Assembly (NCBI GenBank): GCA_020637215.1
Contig: JACJWI010000003.1
Coordinates: 124,001-188,000, forward strand
Source of the DNA: Microthrixaceae bacterium
Lineage (GTDB): Bacteria > Actinomycetota > Acidimicrobiia > Acidimicrobiales > Microtrichaceae
Reading direction: 5' to 3'
DNA: 64,000 nucleotides
The notes under the pieces are model-generated. The model did not search any database and had not been told where the DNA came from. It worked only from the letters and a program-made list of their open reading frames with translations. Shown here one piece after another: positions 1-8,430 of this stretch. The translations under genes were made by a program, and so were the position numbers. The first letter of the stretch is position 1, and each line of letters begins with the position of its first letter.

Positions 1-964
1 CCCGCACCGCCAGCTCGGCCAGCGCGTCGTTGCGGGCCGAGTCGAGCGGCAGGCCGTGGTCCCACAGCTCGACGAAGGTGTGCTCCACCCCGAACGCGGC
101 GACCAGGCTGCGCAGCTCGCGCTCCGCGGCGGCCGGCCCGTCGGCGACGAGGGCAGCGGGCACCGTCCCCTTGCGGCACCCGGTCAGCACCGCCCAGTGA
201 CCCCGCGCCCGACCCGACGCCGCTTCGGCCAGGTCCGCGAAGGAGATCTGCGGCCGGCCCTTCTCCCCCGCCATCTGCGCTCGGGACAGCAGCGAGGCCA
301 GCCGGGCGTAGCCGACCGGGTCCCGGGCCAGCACCAGGAGGTGCCGGCCCGCGGGGTCGGCCGGACCGGAGCGGGCCTCGGGCGCGTTCAGGGTGAGCTC
401 GGCGCCGAAGACGGTCGGCAAGCCCAGCGCCCGGGCCGCCTGCGAGAAGCGCACCACCCCGTAGAAGCCGTGGTGGTCGGTGATCGCCAACGCCTCGAGC
501 CCCAATCGGTCGGCCTCCTCGGCCAACGCCTCGGGCTGGGAGACGCCGTCGAGGAAGGAGAACGCCGAGTGGCAGTGCAGCTCGGCGTAGGCGACCCGGC
601 TCCCGTCACCGACGGGCCGGGGGTCGGCGCCGGGCCGGTCGGTCGGCGGGCGGTACTCCTCCCGGCGACGGGACCACGCCGGGGAGTCGCCGCCGTCGCC
701 GGGGTGGGCGGACTCGCGGTGGCGTCGGGCCAGCGGATCGTGCTGCCACCACTCCTCGGCCCGCCCGCCGGAACGACCCTGCTGGCTGGGACGACCCTGC
801 TGGCTGGAACGACCCTGCTGGCTGGAACGACCCTGCTGGCTGGAACGACCCTGCTGACTGGAGCGACCCTGCTGACTGGAGCGACCCTGCTGGCTGGAAC
901 TCTGTCGGTCCGACAGGCGGCGCTCGATCTCCGACCACGGGACGTCCGGGTTGTTGAAGCCCAC
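1..964 (-). CDS. dnaE2: Error-prone DNA polymerase III alpha subunit DnaE2, N-terminal part
   Basis: Translesion polymerase of the SOS mutasome, working with ImuA' and ImuB. The gene runs off the left edge, so only about 321 N-terminal residues are visible. The GTG start at 964 gives the family-like opening VGFNNPDVPWSEIERRL. Residues about 20-65 are a seven-fold SSQQGR repeat. The PHP domain starts near residue 125 with YAELHCHSAFSFLDGVS and ALAITDHHGFYG. A TACGGT box lies 6 bases before the start (971-976) and an SOS box directly upstream of it, so SOS control of a leaderless mRNA is likely. DnaE1 is less likely given the SOS box and the opening motif. The repeat tract between N-terminus and PHP domain is unusual. 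Confidence 0.9.
   Translation of the reverse strand, partial: MGFNNPDVPWSEIERRLSDRQSSSQQGRSSQQGRSSQQGRSSQQGRSSQQGRSSQQGRPSQQGRSGGRAEEWWQHDPLARRHRESAHPGDGGDSPAWSRRREEYRPPTDRPGADPRPVGDGSRVAYAELHCHSAFSFLDGVSQPEALAEEADRLGLEALAITDHHGFYGVVRFSQAARALGLPTVFGAELTLNAPEARSGPADPAGRHLLVLARDPVGYARLASLLSRAQMAGEKGRPQISFADLAEAASGRARGHWAVLTGCRKGTVPAALVADGPAAAERELRSLVAAFGVEHTFVELWDHGLPLDSARNDALAELAVR
771..902 (-). repeat. Seven 18-bp tandem repeats inside dnaE2
   Basis: The core ccctgctg recurs every 18 bases at 777, 795, 813, 831, 849, 867 and 885. The unit is in frame and encodes SSQQGR with few changes. Copies differ at one or two bases (gctggctggaac versus gctgactggagc), so the tract has begun to diverge. 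The period is a multiple of three and there are no spacers, so this is a coding minisatellite and not a CRISPR. Confidence 0.9.
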
Positions 965-970
965 GACGTC

Positions 971-992
971 ACCGTATCGAACGTCTGTTCGA
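971..992 (-). promoter_or_regulatory. LexA (SOS) box and -10 element of dnaE2
   Basis: TCGAACGTCTGTTCGA at 977-992 matches the actinobacterial LexA consensus TCGAAC-N4-GTTCGA exactly. On the minus strand it abuts TACGGT (971-976), which is 6 bases from the GTG start. LexA bound here would cover the promoter. The same arrangement is found before imuA'. Confidence 0.88.
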
Positions 993-1006
993 CCCTCAAC
1001 CCACCG

Positions 1007-1054
1007 CTCTGTCCCGCAGAGACGCGGTGATCACCGCGCTGGTGCGGGACAAAG
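1007..1054. repeat. 48-bp imperfect palindrome, decayed relative of 62829-62876
   Basis: Centred on GGTGATCACC at 1030/1031, with outer arms CTCTGTCCCGCA and TGCGGGACAAAG. It has the same length, centre and outer arms as the perfect palindrome at 62829-62876; differences are mostly in the middle of the left arm. It lies between divergently read or terminal ends of dnaE2 (upstream side) and alkB (downstream side). Confidence 0.8.
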
Positions 1055-1077
1055 CTGGGTCAGCGACTCGAACGGGG

Positions 1078-1764
1078 TCAGCGGCTGTAGAAGCGCGGGG
1101 CCCGGTAGCCGGGTCGGATGTCGGGACGGCCCTTGCGCGACGTCCAGCGGTACTGCGCCGAGACCCGTGGACCCACGGCGGTCCCGTCGGCCACCTTGGG
1201 CACCGCATGGAGCCAGTCGGCCTGACATCGACCCCCCATCACGATCAGGTCCCCCGCCGCCGGTGACAGGTCGAAGGTCCGGCCCGCCCCGGCGACCATG
1301 TCGTCGTCGTGGGCGCTGCGCCGCTCACCGATGGGGCGCATCAGGAACGGTCGCTGCGCCCCGAAGGTCAGCACCCCGATGACGGTGTCCTCGAGCCAGC
1401 GCATCTCGCGGTCGCGGTGGAACCCGACGCTGTCGGCCGCATGGCGGTACTGCGCCAGGGCGACGCCATCGAAGCTGACCCGGTAGCGCCGCTCGATCCA
1501 GTCGCCGGCCTGGGCCAGAACGGGGTGGCGGTCGGCTCCGGCCTGGAACCCGCCCAGACGAGGTTCGTCGACCCAGCGCTCGTAGCGGAACACCCGACCG
1601 CCGCTCCAGGAGACGCCGCTCAGCAGGTCGGCGGTCACCTGCTCGGGGTCGGGCACCAGGGCCCGCACGACGTCCACCCAGGATCCCCGGCCCAGGTCGA
1701 TCCGTTCGACGATGGGATCGGCCGTGAGCCAGCTCTGGTCGAGCCCGGAGGAGGAGCGGTCCAC
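1078..1764 (-). CDS. alkB: AlkB-like 2-oxoglutarate/Fe(II) dioxygenase
   Basis: Predicted oxidative demethylase repairing alkylated bases. About 228 residues, the usual AlkB size. Iron ligands are visible as HRD (in VGFHRDREM, near residue 125) and the later His in DWLHAVPK; the 2-oxoglutarate-binding arginine pattern is in RVSAQYRWTSRKGR near the C-terminus. The GTG at 1764 is preferred because TACGGT (rc of 1772-1777) lies 7 bases upstream, as in other leaderless genes here; an earlier GTG at 1794 would overlap that promoter. It is divergent from pepF. Its position next to dnaE2 fits a DNA-damage neighbourhood, but no LexA box precedes it. Confidence 0.82.
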   Translation of the reverse strand: MDRSSSGLDQSWLTADPIVERIDLGRGSWVDVVRALVPDPEQVTADLLSGVSWSGGRVFRYERWVDEPRLGGFQAGADRHPVLAQAGDWIERRYRVSFDGVALAQYRHAADSVGFHRDREMRWLEDTVIGVLTFGAQRPFLMRPIGERRSAHDDDMVAGAGRTFDLSPAAGDLIVMGGRCQADWLHAVPKVADGTAVGPRVSAQYRWTSRKGRPDIRPGYRAPRFYSR

Positions 1765-1771
1765 GAACCGG

Positions 1772-1789
1772 ACCGTACCCCCGTAGCCT
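1772..1789. promoter_or_regulatory. Divergent leaderless promoters of alkB and pepF
   Basis: TACGGT on the minus strand (1772-1777) precedes the alkB GTG by 7 bases, and TAGCCT on the plus strand (1784-1789) precedes the pepF GTG by 8 bases. No Shine-Dalgarno sequence fits in either leader. Confidence 0.6.
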
Positions 1790-1797
1790 GACACGCC

Positions 1798-3639
1798 GTG
1801 AGCGCCACCGATCCCGACACGACCAGCCCCGACACGACCAGCCCCGAGCTGACCCCCGAGCAGGTCGACCTGACCGCAGCGGACGTGGCCTGGGACCTGG
1901 AGCCGCTGCTCGACGGCCACAGCGTCGACGACCTGCTCGACCGGGCCGAGGGCGTGGCCGACCAGCTGGCGAACCTGAGGGGCACCATCGCCGAGATGAC
2001 CGCCGGCGCCCTTGCCGACGCCATGCACCTCAGCGCCGAGCTCGAGGACCTCCAAGGCCGCGCCGGCTACTACGCCATGCTGCGCTTCTCGGAGGACACC
2101 CAGGACCCCGAGCGCGGGGCCGAGATGATGAAGGTGCAGGAGAGGGGCACCGCCATCGCCGCCAAGCTGGTGTTCCTCGAGCTCGAGTGGGCCGCCCTGT
2201 CCGACGAGCGGGTCGACGAGCTCCTCGCCGACCCCGTCCTCGACTTCTGCGCGCACCACCTGCGCTCGGCCCGCCGCTACCGCGACCACCTGCTCAGCGA
2301 GCCCGAGGAGGTGCTGCTGACCGAGAAGTCGACCTCGGGCGCCGCCGCCTGGGTCCGGCTGTTCGACGAGCTGACCTCGGCCATCACCGTCGAGCTGCCC
2401 GAGCAGGGCACCGTCGGCCTGGAGCAGGGGCTGTCGCTGTTGCAGCACCCCGACCGGGCCGTCCGCCAGCAGGCCGCCGCCGCGGTGACCGCCGGGCTGG
2501 AACCCGGCCTGCGGACCCGGGCGTTCGTGTTCAACACCCTGCTGCTCGACAAGTCGACCGACGACCGCCTCCGCAGCTACCCGTCCTGGGTGTCGTCACG
2601 GAACCTCTCCAACGAGGCCACCGACGACTCGGTGCAGGCGCTCGTCGACGCGGTCGTGTCACGCTACGACATCGCGCAGCGCTGGTACCGCCTCAAGGCC
2701 CAGGTGCTGGGACTCGACCGCCTGGCCGACTACGACCGCATGGCGTCGGTGGCCGAGGACGAATCCGAGATCGGCTGGGCCGAGGCCACCGCCCTGGTCC
2801 ACGACGCCTACGCCAGCTTCTCGCCCGAGCTCGCCGGGATCGTGCAGCGCTTCTACGACGGCGGCTGGATCGACGCCCCGGTCCGGCCGGCCAAGCGCCC
2901 CGGAGCGTTCTGCGCCTACACCGTGCCGTCGCACCACCCGTACCTGCTGCTCAACTGGACCAGCCGCAACCGCGACGTGCTGACGCTGGCCCACGAGCTC
3001 GGCCACGGCCTGCACGCCTACCTGTCCCGCGGTCAGGGCACGTTCCACCAGTCGACGCCGCTGACGCTCGCGGAGACCGCGTCGGTGTTCGGCGAGACCG
3101 TCACCAACAACGCCCTGCTCGCCCGCATCGACGACCCGAACGAGCGATTCGCCCTGCTCGCGGCGACGCTCGAGGACTCGATCGCGACGGTGTTCCGCCA
3201 GGTGGCGATGAACCGCTTCGAGGACGCCGTGCACACCGCCCGCCGAGAGGAGGGCGAGCTGTCGGTCGAGCGCTTCGGCGAGCTGTGGGCCACCACGCAG
3301 GAGGCCATGGTCGGCGACTCGGTCGACATCACCGACGGATACCGGACCTGGTGGAGCTACATCCCGCACTTCATCGGCACCCCCGGCTACGTCTACGCCT
3401 ACGCCTACGGCCAGCTGCTCGCGCTGTCGGTGTACGCCCGCTACCAGGAGCAGGGCGCGTCGTTCGTGCCGGCCTACCTGGAGCTGCTGTCGGCCGGCGG
3501 TTCGATGGAGCCCGCCGCGCTCGGCCGCATCGTCGGATGCGACCTCGAGGACCCGGGCTTCTGGGACGCGGGGCTCGCCATCGTCGACGGTCAGCTCCGC
3601 GCCGCCGAGGACGCCGCCCGCGCCGCCGGGCGCCTCTGA
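1798..3639 (+). CDS. pepF: M3-family oligoendopeptidase (PepF-like)
   Basis: Cytosolic zinc metallopeptidase that trims short peptides. The 613-residue length suits the M3B/PepF group. The HExxH zinc site is in LTLAHELGHGLHAYLSRG (about residues 395-412), followed by an acidic helix with ETASVFGE that supplies the third zinc ligand; the C-terminal SYIPHFIGTPGYVYAYAYG segment is typical of the family. The GTG at 1798 is supported by TAGCCT 8 bases upstream. The stop codon lies in a 13-bp tandem duplication (3630-3655). No signal peptide is present. Confidence 0.9.
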   Translation: MSATDPDTTSPDTTSPELTPEQVDLTAADVAWDLEPLLDGHSVDDLLDRAEGVADQLANLRGTIAEMTAGALADAMHLSAELEDLQGRAGYYAMLRFSEDTQDPERGAEMMKVQERGTAIAAKLVFLELEWAALSDERVDELLADPVLDFCAHHLRSARRYRDHLLSEPEEVLLTEKSTSGAAAWVRLFDELTSAITVELPEQGTVGLEQGLSLLQHPDRAVRQQAAAAVTAGLEPGLRTRAFVFNTLLLDKSTDDRLRSYPSWVSSRNLSNEATDDSVQALVDAVVSRYDIAQRWYRLKAQVLGLDRLADYDRMASVAEDESEIGWAEATALVHDAYASFSPELAGIVQRFYDGGWIDAPVRPAKRPGAFCAYTVPSHHPYLLLNWTSRNRDVLTLAHELGHGLHAYLSRGQGTFHQSTPLTLAETASVFGETVTNNALLARIDDPNERFALLAATLEDSIATVFRQVAMNRFEDAVHTARREEGELSVERFGELWATTQEAMVGDSVDITDGYRTWWSYIPHFIGTPGYVYAYAYGQLLALSVYARYQEQGASFVPAYLELLSAGGSMEPAALGRIVGCDLEDPGFWDAGLAIVDGQLRAAEDAARAAGRL

Positions 3640-3655
3640 CAGGCGCCTCTGACAG
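3630..3655. repeat. 13-bp tandem duplication over the pepF stop codon
   Basis: gcgcctctgacag occurs twice head to tail (3630-3642 and 3643-3655), duplicating the last codons and stop. Similar micro-duplications sit at the 3' ends of rnhB and of the 28.3-kb gene. Confidence 0.85.
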
Positions 3656-3767
3656 GCGCGGCCGCGGGGGTTTCCGGGGTCCACCAGTGCCGCGGAACGG
3701 CTCCGTAGGGTAGGAGACCGTTCGGTGATCCGGAGGGGCCGGGTCACCGCCACAGGAGCCCTCCCGC

Positions 3768-6020
3768 GTGCCCGCCGACCCGCCTGACGACCACCTGTTC
3801 GACGTCGTCCCGATCGCGCCCGACAAGGTGTCCACCGCTCCTCCCCGCGCCACCCCCACCGACCTGTCCACCGTGCTGCTCGACCACCTCGACGTGGGCG
3901 TGTGGGCCATCGCTCCCGACGGAACCGTCCTCGCGGTCAACCGGGCCGCGGCCGCCACCATCGGCGAGCAGCCCGACACGCTGATCGGGCGACGCTTCAC
4001 CGACCTGGTCGACCCGCCGCTGAGCGACGACGGCTGGCACCTGCTGCTCGATCGGGTCGACGACGACCGCCACCACCGGGTCCGGCTCGCCCTGGCGACC
4101 CGTCACGGCCACTCGGTGACCGCAGACCTAGAGATCGGACGCCACCGCACGGTCCAGAGCGACGTGGTGACGGTGACGGTGCGCACCGCCGCCGGACCGG
4201 GGAGCGCGGATCCGGCGGATGCCCCGGATGCGGCGGCCGGGTCACCAGAGGTCGCGTTGACCGATCCTGTCGACGAGCGGCTGCGACGCACCATCGCCGA
4301 GCTCCCCGACGGCATCGCCCTCGTCGACGACTCGGGACGGATCGACCACGTCAACGACACCTTCTGCCGGCTCGTCGGTCGGTCCCGGGCCCAGATCCGT
4401 CACCGCTCCGTGTTCGACCCGCCGTGGATGTTCCGCGACGAAGGGGACCGGGCCACCACCCCCGAGGAGTCCGCGGCGGTGATCTGCCTGCGCAGCGGTC
4501 GGGCTGCGGTCGGACCGGTGTTCTCGGTCGCGCTCAGCCGGACCAAGCGGATCTGGTCGAGGATGTCGGCGCACCCCGTCCCCGGCGGCGCCGTCGTCGT
4601 CCTCGAGGACCGCACGACCGAGGTGTCGCTGCGTGCGCAGATCGCGGCGGTGAGCAGCACCGACGAGCTGACCGGCCTCGGATCCCGACGCTCGCTCCAT
4701 GCGCAGCTGGCCGGCCTGCTCGCCCGGGACGCTGACGAGCAGGCCGACGGGCCACACCGCGTGGGTGTGCTGCACATCGACCTGGACGGCTTCCGCACCG
4801 TCAACGACACCTTCGGACCCGCCATCGGCGACCGGGTGCTCGTCGAGGTCGCCGACCGGGTGCGCGACCTGGCCGACCGCTCCCCCGACCAGGCACAGGT
4901 CAGCATCGGTCGGGTCGGCGTCGACGAGTTCATGGTGAGCGTCGACGGGTCCGGACCCATCCTGGCGTTCGACATGGAGCTGCGCCGGCTGGCCGAAGAG
5001 GTCCAGCGTCGGCTGCAGTCCCCGATCGCCGTCGACGGGTTGGACATCCGCCTCACCGCCTCGATCGGCGTGGCCCGATCGCCGGTCGACGCCACCGACG
5101 CCGAGCGCCTGGTCGTCGCCGCCGAGCAGGCGCTCGCGGCGGGCCGCCGTGAAGGGCGCAACCGGCTGCGGTTCTACAAGCCCGAGCTCGACGCCGCGAC
5201 GCGCACCGGCCTCGCTCTCGACCGCGACCTGCGTCGGGCCGCCGCGGCCCGCCAGCTCGAGGTGCACTACCAGCCGATCATCGACCTGCGCACCGGGTCC
5301 ATCGCCATGGCCGAGGCGCTGGTGCGTTGGCACCATCCGGTCGAGGGGCCGATCCCGCCGTCGGTCTTCATCCCCACAGCCGAGGCAACCGGCGCGATCA
5401 GCGCGGTGAGCGACCTGGTGATCTCCACCGTCGCCCGCGACATCGCCGGCTGGACCCGGGACCGCATCCTGCCGAGCCGCGCCCGCATCGCGGTCAACAT
5501 CTCGCCGACGGAGTTCGAGCAGCGCGACTTCACCGACCGTCTGGCCGCCACGCTCGACCAGGCCGGGGTCTCGCCGTCGCAGCTCGAGCTCGAGATCACC
5601 GAGAGCCTGCTGGTCCAGGACCTGCGGGCCGCGGCCAGCCGCCTCGAGCAGCTCGACGACCTGGGCTTCCTCATCGCCCTGGACGACTTCGGCACCGGCT
5701 ACTCGTCGTTGTCGTACCTGCACACCCTGCCGTTCCACACCCTCAAGATCGACCGGGCGTTCGTCGGCGACCTGCGCGAGGGGCGCTCGGGGTCGATCAC
5801 CCGGGCGATCCTGACCCTGGCCCACAACCTCGGCATCGTCGCGGTGGCCGAAGGGGTCGAGACCGACGGCCAGCGCAGCTTCCTCCACGAGGCGGGGTGC
5901 GACCTGGTGCAGGGTTTCCTGTACGCGCCGCCCATGCCCCGCGCCGCGTTCGAACGGTTCCTGGTCGAACACGGCGGCGTCGTCCCCGGCATCGACGACC
6001 CGCTCACGATCGGCCTCTGA
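3768..6020 (+). CDS. PAS-PAS-GGDEF-EAL cyclic-di-GMP signalling protein
   Basis: Predicted c-di-GMP phosphodiesterase of 750 residues, with no obvious membrane segment. Order: PAS about 30-130, PAS about 165-285, GGDEF about 295-470, EAL about 485-740. The GGDEF signature is degenerate: RVGVDEFMV replaces RxGGDEF, so cyclase activity is doubtful and the domain may instead bind GTP. The EAL domain looks complete: EALVRW, ExTE in LEITESLL, DDFGTGYSS, KIDRAFV, AEGVET and QGFLY. GTG start at 3768; TAGGGT at about 3707-3712 upstream is a possible -10. The partner or ligand cannot be told from the sequence. Confidence 0.88.
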   Translation: MPADPPDDHLFDVVPIAPDKVSTAPPRATPTDLSTVLLDHLDVGVWAIAPDGTVLAVNRAAAATIGEQPDTLIGRRFTDLVDPPLSDDGWHLLLDRVDDDRHHRVRLALATRHGHSVTADLEIGRHRTVQSDVVTVTVRTAAGPGSADPADAPDAAAGSPEVALTDPVDERLRRTIAELPDGIALVDDSGRIDHVNDTFCRLVGRSRAQIRHRSVFDPPWMFRDEGDRATTPEESAAVICLRSGRAAVGPVFSVALSRTKRIWSRMSAHPVPGGAVVVLEDRTTEVSLRAQIAAVSSTDELTGLGSRRSLHAQLAGLLARDADEQADGPHRVGVLHIDLDGFRTVNDTFGPAIGDRVLVEVADRVRDLADRSPDQAQVSIGRVGVDEFMVSVDGSGPILAFDMELRRLAEEVQRRLQSPIAVDGLDIRLTASIGVARSPVDATDAERLVVAAEQALAAGRREGRNRLRFYKPELDAATRTGLALDRDLRRAAAARQLEVHYQPIIDLRTGSIAMAEALVRWHHPVEGPIPPSVFIPTAEATGAISAVSDLVISTVARDIAGWTRDRILPSRARIAVNISPTEFEQRDFTDRLAATLDQAGVSPSQLELEITESLLVQDLRAAASRLEQLDDLGFLIALDDFGTGYSSLSYLHTLPFHTLKIDRAFVGDLREGRSGSITRAILTLAHNLGIVAVAEGVETDGQRSFLHEAGCDLVQGFLYAPPMPRAAFERFLVEHGGVVPGIDDPLTIGL

Positions 6021-6045
6021 TCGACCCAACCGGGCGGGAACCGGA

Positions 6046-7569
6046 TCAGGTGGCGTCGGGCGCCCCGGTCCAGCTGGCCGACGGGAGCGAGACCACGAAG
6101 CGCGCTCCGCCCTGCTCCCCGTCCTCGACGTGGATGCGACCGCCGTGGTGCTCGACGATGCGCTTGGTCAGCGCCAGTCCCAGACCGGTCCCGCCCGAGT
6201 CTCGGGCCCGGCCCTCCTGGAGGCGGGCGAAGCGGGCGAACACCTGCTGGCGGTCCTCCGGGGCGACGCCGTCGCCGTCGTCGGCGACGGTCAGCACGAC
6301 CCACGGCCCCTCCTCCCCGACGGTGACCACCACACGGCTGCGACAGTGGCGGGCGGCGTTGTCGAGGAGGTTGCGCACCACGCTGGTCAGCTCGTCGCTG
6401 TTGCCCCACACCCGACCGGCCGACACCCCCGACAGGTCGAGCGACACATCGCTCATCCGGGCGCGCTGCGCCATGACCAGCTCGTCGATGTCGACGTCGG
6501 AGCGCGGACCGAAGCGGCCCTCCTCCAGTCGGGCCATGGCGAGCAGGTTGCCGACCAGGTGATCGAGGCGGTCGTCCTCGGCGAGCACGGTCCGCGCCAC
6601 CGACGGCCAGTCGACGTCGTCGGGGTAGCGCAGGGCCGTCTCGATCTGGGTGCGGATCGACGCCACCGGGGAGCGCAGCTCGTGGCTGGCGTCGGAGACG
6701 AACTGGCGCTGCTTGACCGACGCCTTCTCCAGCCGGTCGAGCATGTCGTTCATGGTGACCGCCAGCAGTGCGATCTCGTCCTCGGTCGGCGGCACCGGGA
6801 CCCGGGCGTCGAGGTTCGTGCTCGACAGCTCGCGCACCCGACGGGTCATGACCCCGACAGGCGCCAGGGCCTGTCCGGTGATGACCCAGGTCATCGCGCC
6901 GGCAGCGAGCACCAGCAGCGGCAGACCGATCCACAGCGCGGCGCGCAGCGCGTTCACCGACCGGTCGATCTCGGCCAGCGGTGACACGGCATGGATGGTG
7001 AGGTCGCCCCACTTGGTGGGAACGCTGCGGGTGGACTCGATGGCGTCGGTCGGGTCCGGCAGCGCCGGGCCAACGCGGCCGAACAGCACCAGTCGACCGT
7101 CGCTGTCGACGCCGCGCACCTTCATCTGCGAGAACGCCTGGCCGTCGAGGTAGAAGTACGTCGTCGAGATCACCTGCTCGAGGTCGCGCGCCCGCCCCGC
7201 GAACGAGCTCGACATCTGGTCGTTGATCTGCCCCGACAGCTCCGACGGAGTGGAGAACAGCTCGGTCGGGACGTTGCCGCTGTCGAGGATGTCGGCCATC
7301 GACGCCAGAACCCGCTCGTTGCGCGACCGCAGGTCGTGGGTCAGCGTCGACTCCACCCAACGGGTCAGCAGCAGCCCGCCGCCGAGCAGCGACACCCCCA
7401 CCACCAGCACGACCGCGACGGTGAGGCGGAAGCGGACCGAGTGCGCCAGCCGGGTGCGCCTCCGCACACGGGGCGCCTCGGTTCCGGACGGATCCGGCGG
7501 CCCGTACCCGGCTGCGGCATCGTCGGCGACGGCGGGACCGACACCGTCGACACCGACCGGATCAGCCAT
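6046..7569 (-). CDS. Sensor histidine kinase
   Basis: Membrane kinase of 507 residues that probably phosphorylates the response regulator encoded just upstream. A proline- and charge-rich N-tail is followed by TM1 (about 46-68), an extracellular sensor region (about 70-200), TM2 (about 205-228) and HAMP. The HisKA box FVSDASHELRSPVAS has the phospho-acceptor His; the HATPase domain shows the N box NLLDNAARH and G boxes VADDGDGV and GGTGLGLAL. Its start overlaps the regulator's stop by 8 bases, so the pair is co-translated. It resembles the MtrB/PrrB class, but the stimulus is unknown. Confidence 0.9.
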   Translation of the reverse strand: MADPVGVDGVGPAVADDAAAGYGPPDPSGTEAPRVRRRTRLAHSVRFRLTVAVVLVVGVSLLGGGLLLTRWVESTLTHDLRSRNERVLASMADILDSGNVPTELFSTPSELSGQINDQMSSSFAGRARDLEQVISTTYFYLDGQAFSQMKVRGVDSDGRLVLFGRVGPALPDPTDAIESTRSVPTKWGDLTIHAVSPLAEIDRSVNALRAALWIGLPLLVLAAGAMTWVITGQALAPVGVMTRRVRELSSTNLDARVPVPPTEDEIALLAVTMNDMLDRLEKASVKQRQFVSDASHELRSPVASIRTQIETALRYPDDVDWPSVARTVLAEDDRLDHLVGNLLAMARLEEGRFGPRSDVDIDELVMAQRARMSDVSLDLSGVSAGRVWGNSDELTSVVRNLLDNAARHCRSRVVVTVGEEGPWVVLTVADDGDGVAPEDRQQVFARFARLQEGRARDSGGTGLGLALTKRIVEHHGGRIHVEDGEQGGARFVVSLPSASWTGAPDAT

Positions 7570-8281
7570 CGGCTCCGCTGCCGATGCGGTAGCCGACGCC
7601 GCGCACCGTCTCGATGTCGTTGCGGTCGAACGGCCGGTCGATCTTGCGGCGCAGGTAGCCCACGTAGACCTCGACGACGTTGGGGTCCCCCTCGAAGTCG
7701 CTGCCCCAGACCTTCTCGAGGAGGTCCTGCTTGGCGACGACCTGCCCGGGCTTGCGCATCAGCGCCTCGAGCAGCTCGTACTCGCGGGTGGTCAGCGAGA
7801 TGTCGGTGTCGCCGCGACGGCAGGTGCGCGCCAGCGGGTCGAGCACGAGGTCGCCGATGACCAGGGGCTGGGCCCGGCCGTCGGCCGAGCGGCGCAGCAG
7901 CGCCCGGAGCCGGGCGATCAGGACCACGAACGAGAACGGCTTGGACAGGAAGTCGTCGGCCCCGGTGTCGAGCGCCTCGGCCTCGTCGTACTCGCCCTGC
8001 TTGGCGGTCAGCATGAGGATCGGGGTCCCGATCCCCTCCTCGCGCAGGGTGCGGCACACCCGGTAGCCGTTCAGGCCCGGCAACATGATGTCCAACACGA
8101 TGGCGTCGAGGTCCTCGGCGCGGGCACGCTCCAGGCCGCTCACGCCGTCGTGGACGACCTCGACCTCGAAGCCCTCGGCGATCAGGCCGCGGGCGACGCC
8201 GTCGGCCAGCGCCACCTCGTCCTCCACGATCAGGACCCGGCCCTGCGGGTCGCTCGACGCGGTCTCCTCGGCTGCGGTCAC
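7562..8281 (-). CDS. OmpR-family response regulator
   Basis: DNA-binding partner of the adjacent kinase, about 239 residues. The receiver domain begins RVLIVEDEVALADGV and has the phospho-acceptor Asp in AIVLDIMLPGLNGY and the conserved Lys in FLSKPFS. The C-terminal winged helix includes LTTREYELLEALMRKPGQVV and ends TVRGVGYRIG. The GTG at 8281 (VTAAEE) was chosen because upstream in-frame sequence is low-complexity and not family-like. The first gene of a two-gene operon with the kinase. Confidence 0.9.
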   Translation of the reverse strand: MTAAEETASSDPQGRVLIVEDEVALADGVARGLIAEGFEVEVVHDGVSGLERARAEDLDAIVLDIMLPGLNGYRVCRTLREEGIGTPILMLTAKQGEYDEAEALDTGADDFLSKPFSFVVLIARLRALLRRSADGRAQPLVIGDLVLDPLARTCRRGDTDISLTTREYELLEALMRKPGQVVAKQDLLEKVWGSDFEGDPNVVEVYVGYLRRKIDRPFDRNDIETVRGVGYRIGSGADG

Positions 8282-8430
8282 GGGCGTGCTCCTCGATGTC
8301 GGGTCGCGACCGGCCGATCCGGTCGGGCATCGAGCGTGTCGACACCTCGCCCAGTCTCTCAGGTTCCGGTGCCGAACCGGTGCCCGGACTGCGCCGAGCT
8401 GAGACCCCGTTCCGCGGTGGTTCGGTGGGA

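Noticed and set aside
771..902. Regular repeats that could be taken for a CRISPR array
   Set aside because: Period is 18 bases with no spacers and the tract is in frame with dnaE2.
1765..1794. Longer alkB from GTG 1794
   Set aside because: It would begin only 3 bases from the pepF start and overlap its own best -10 element.
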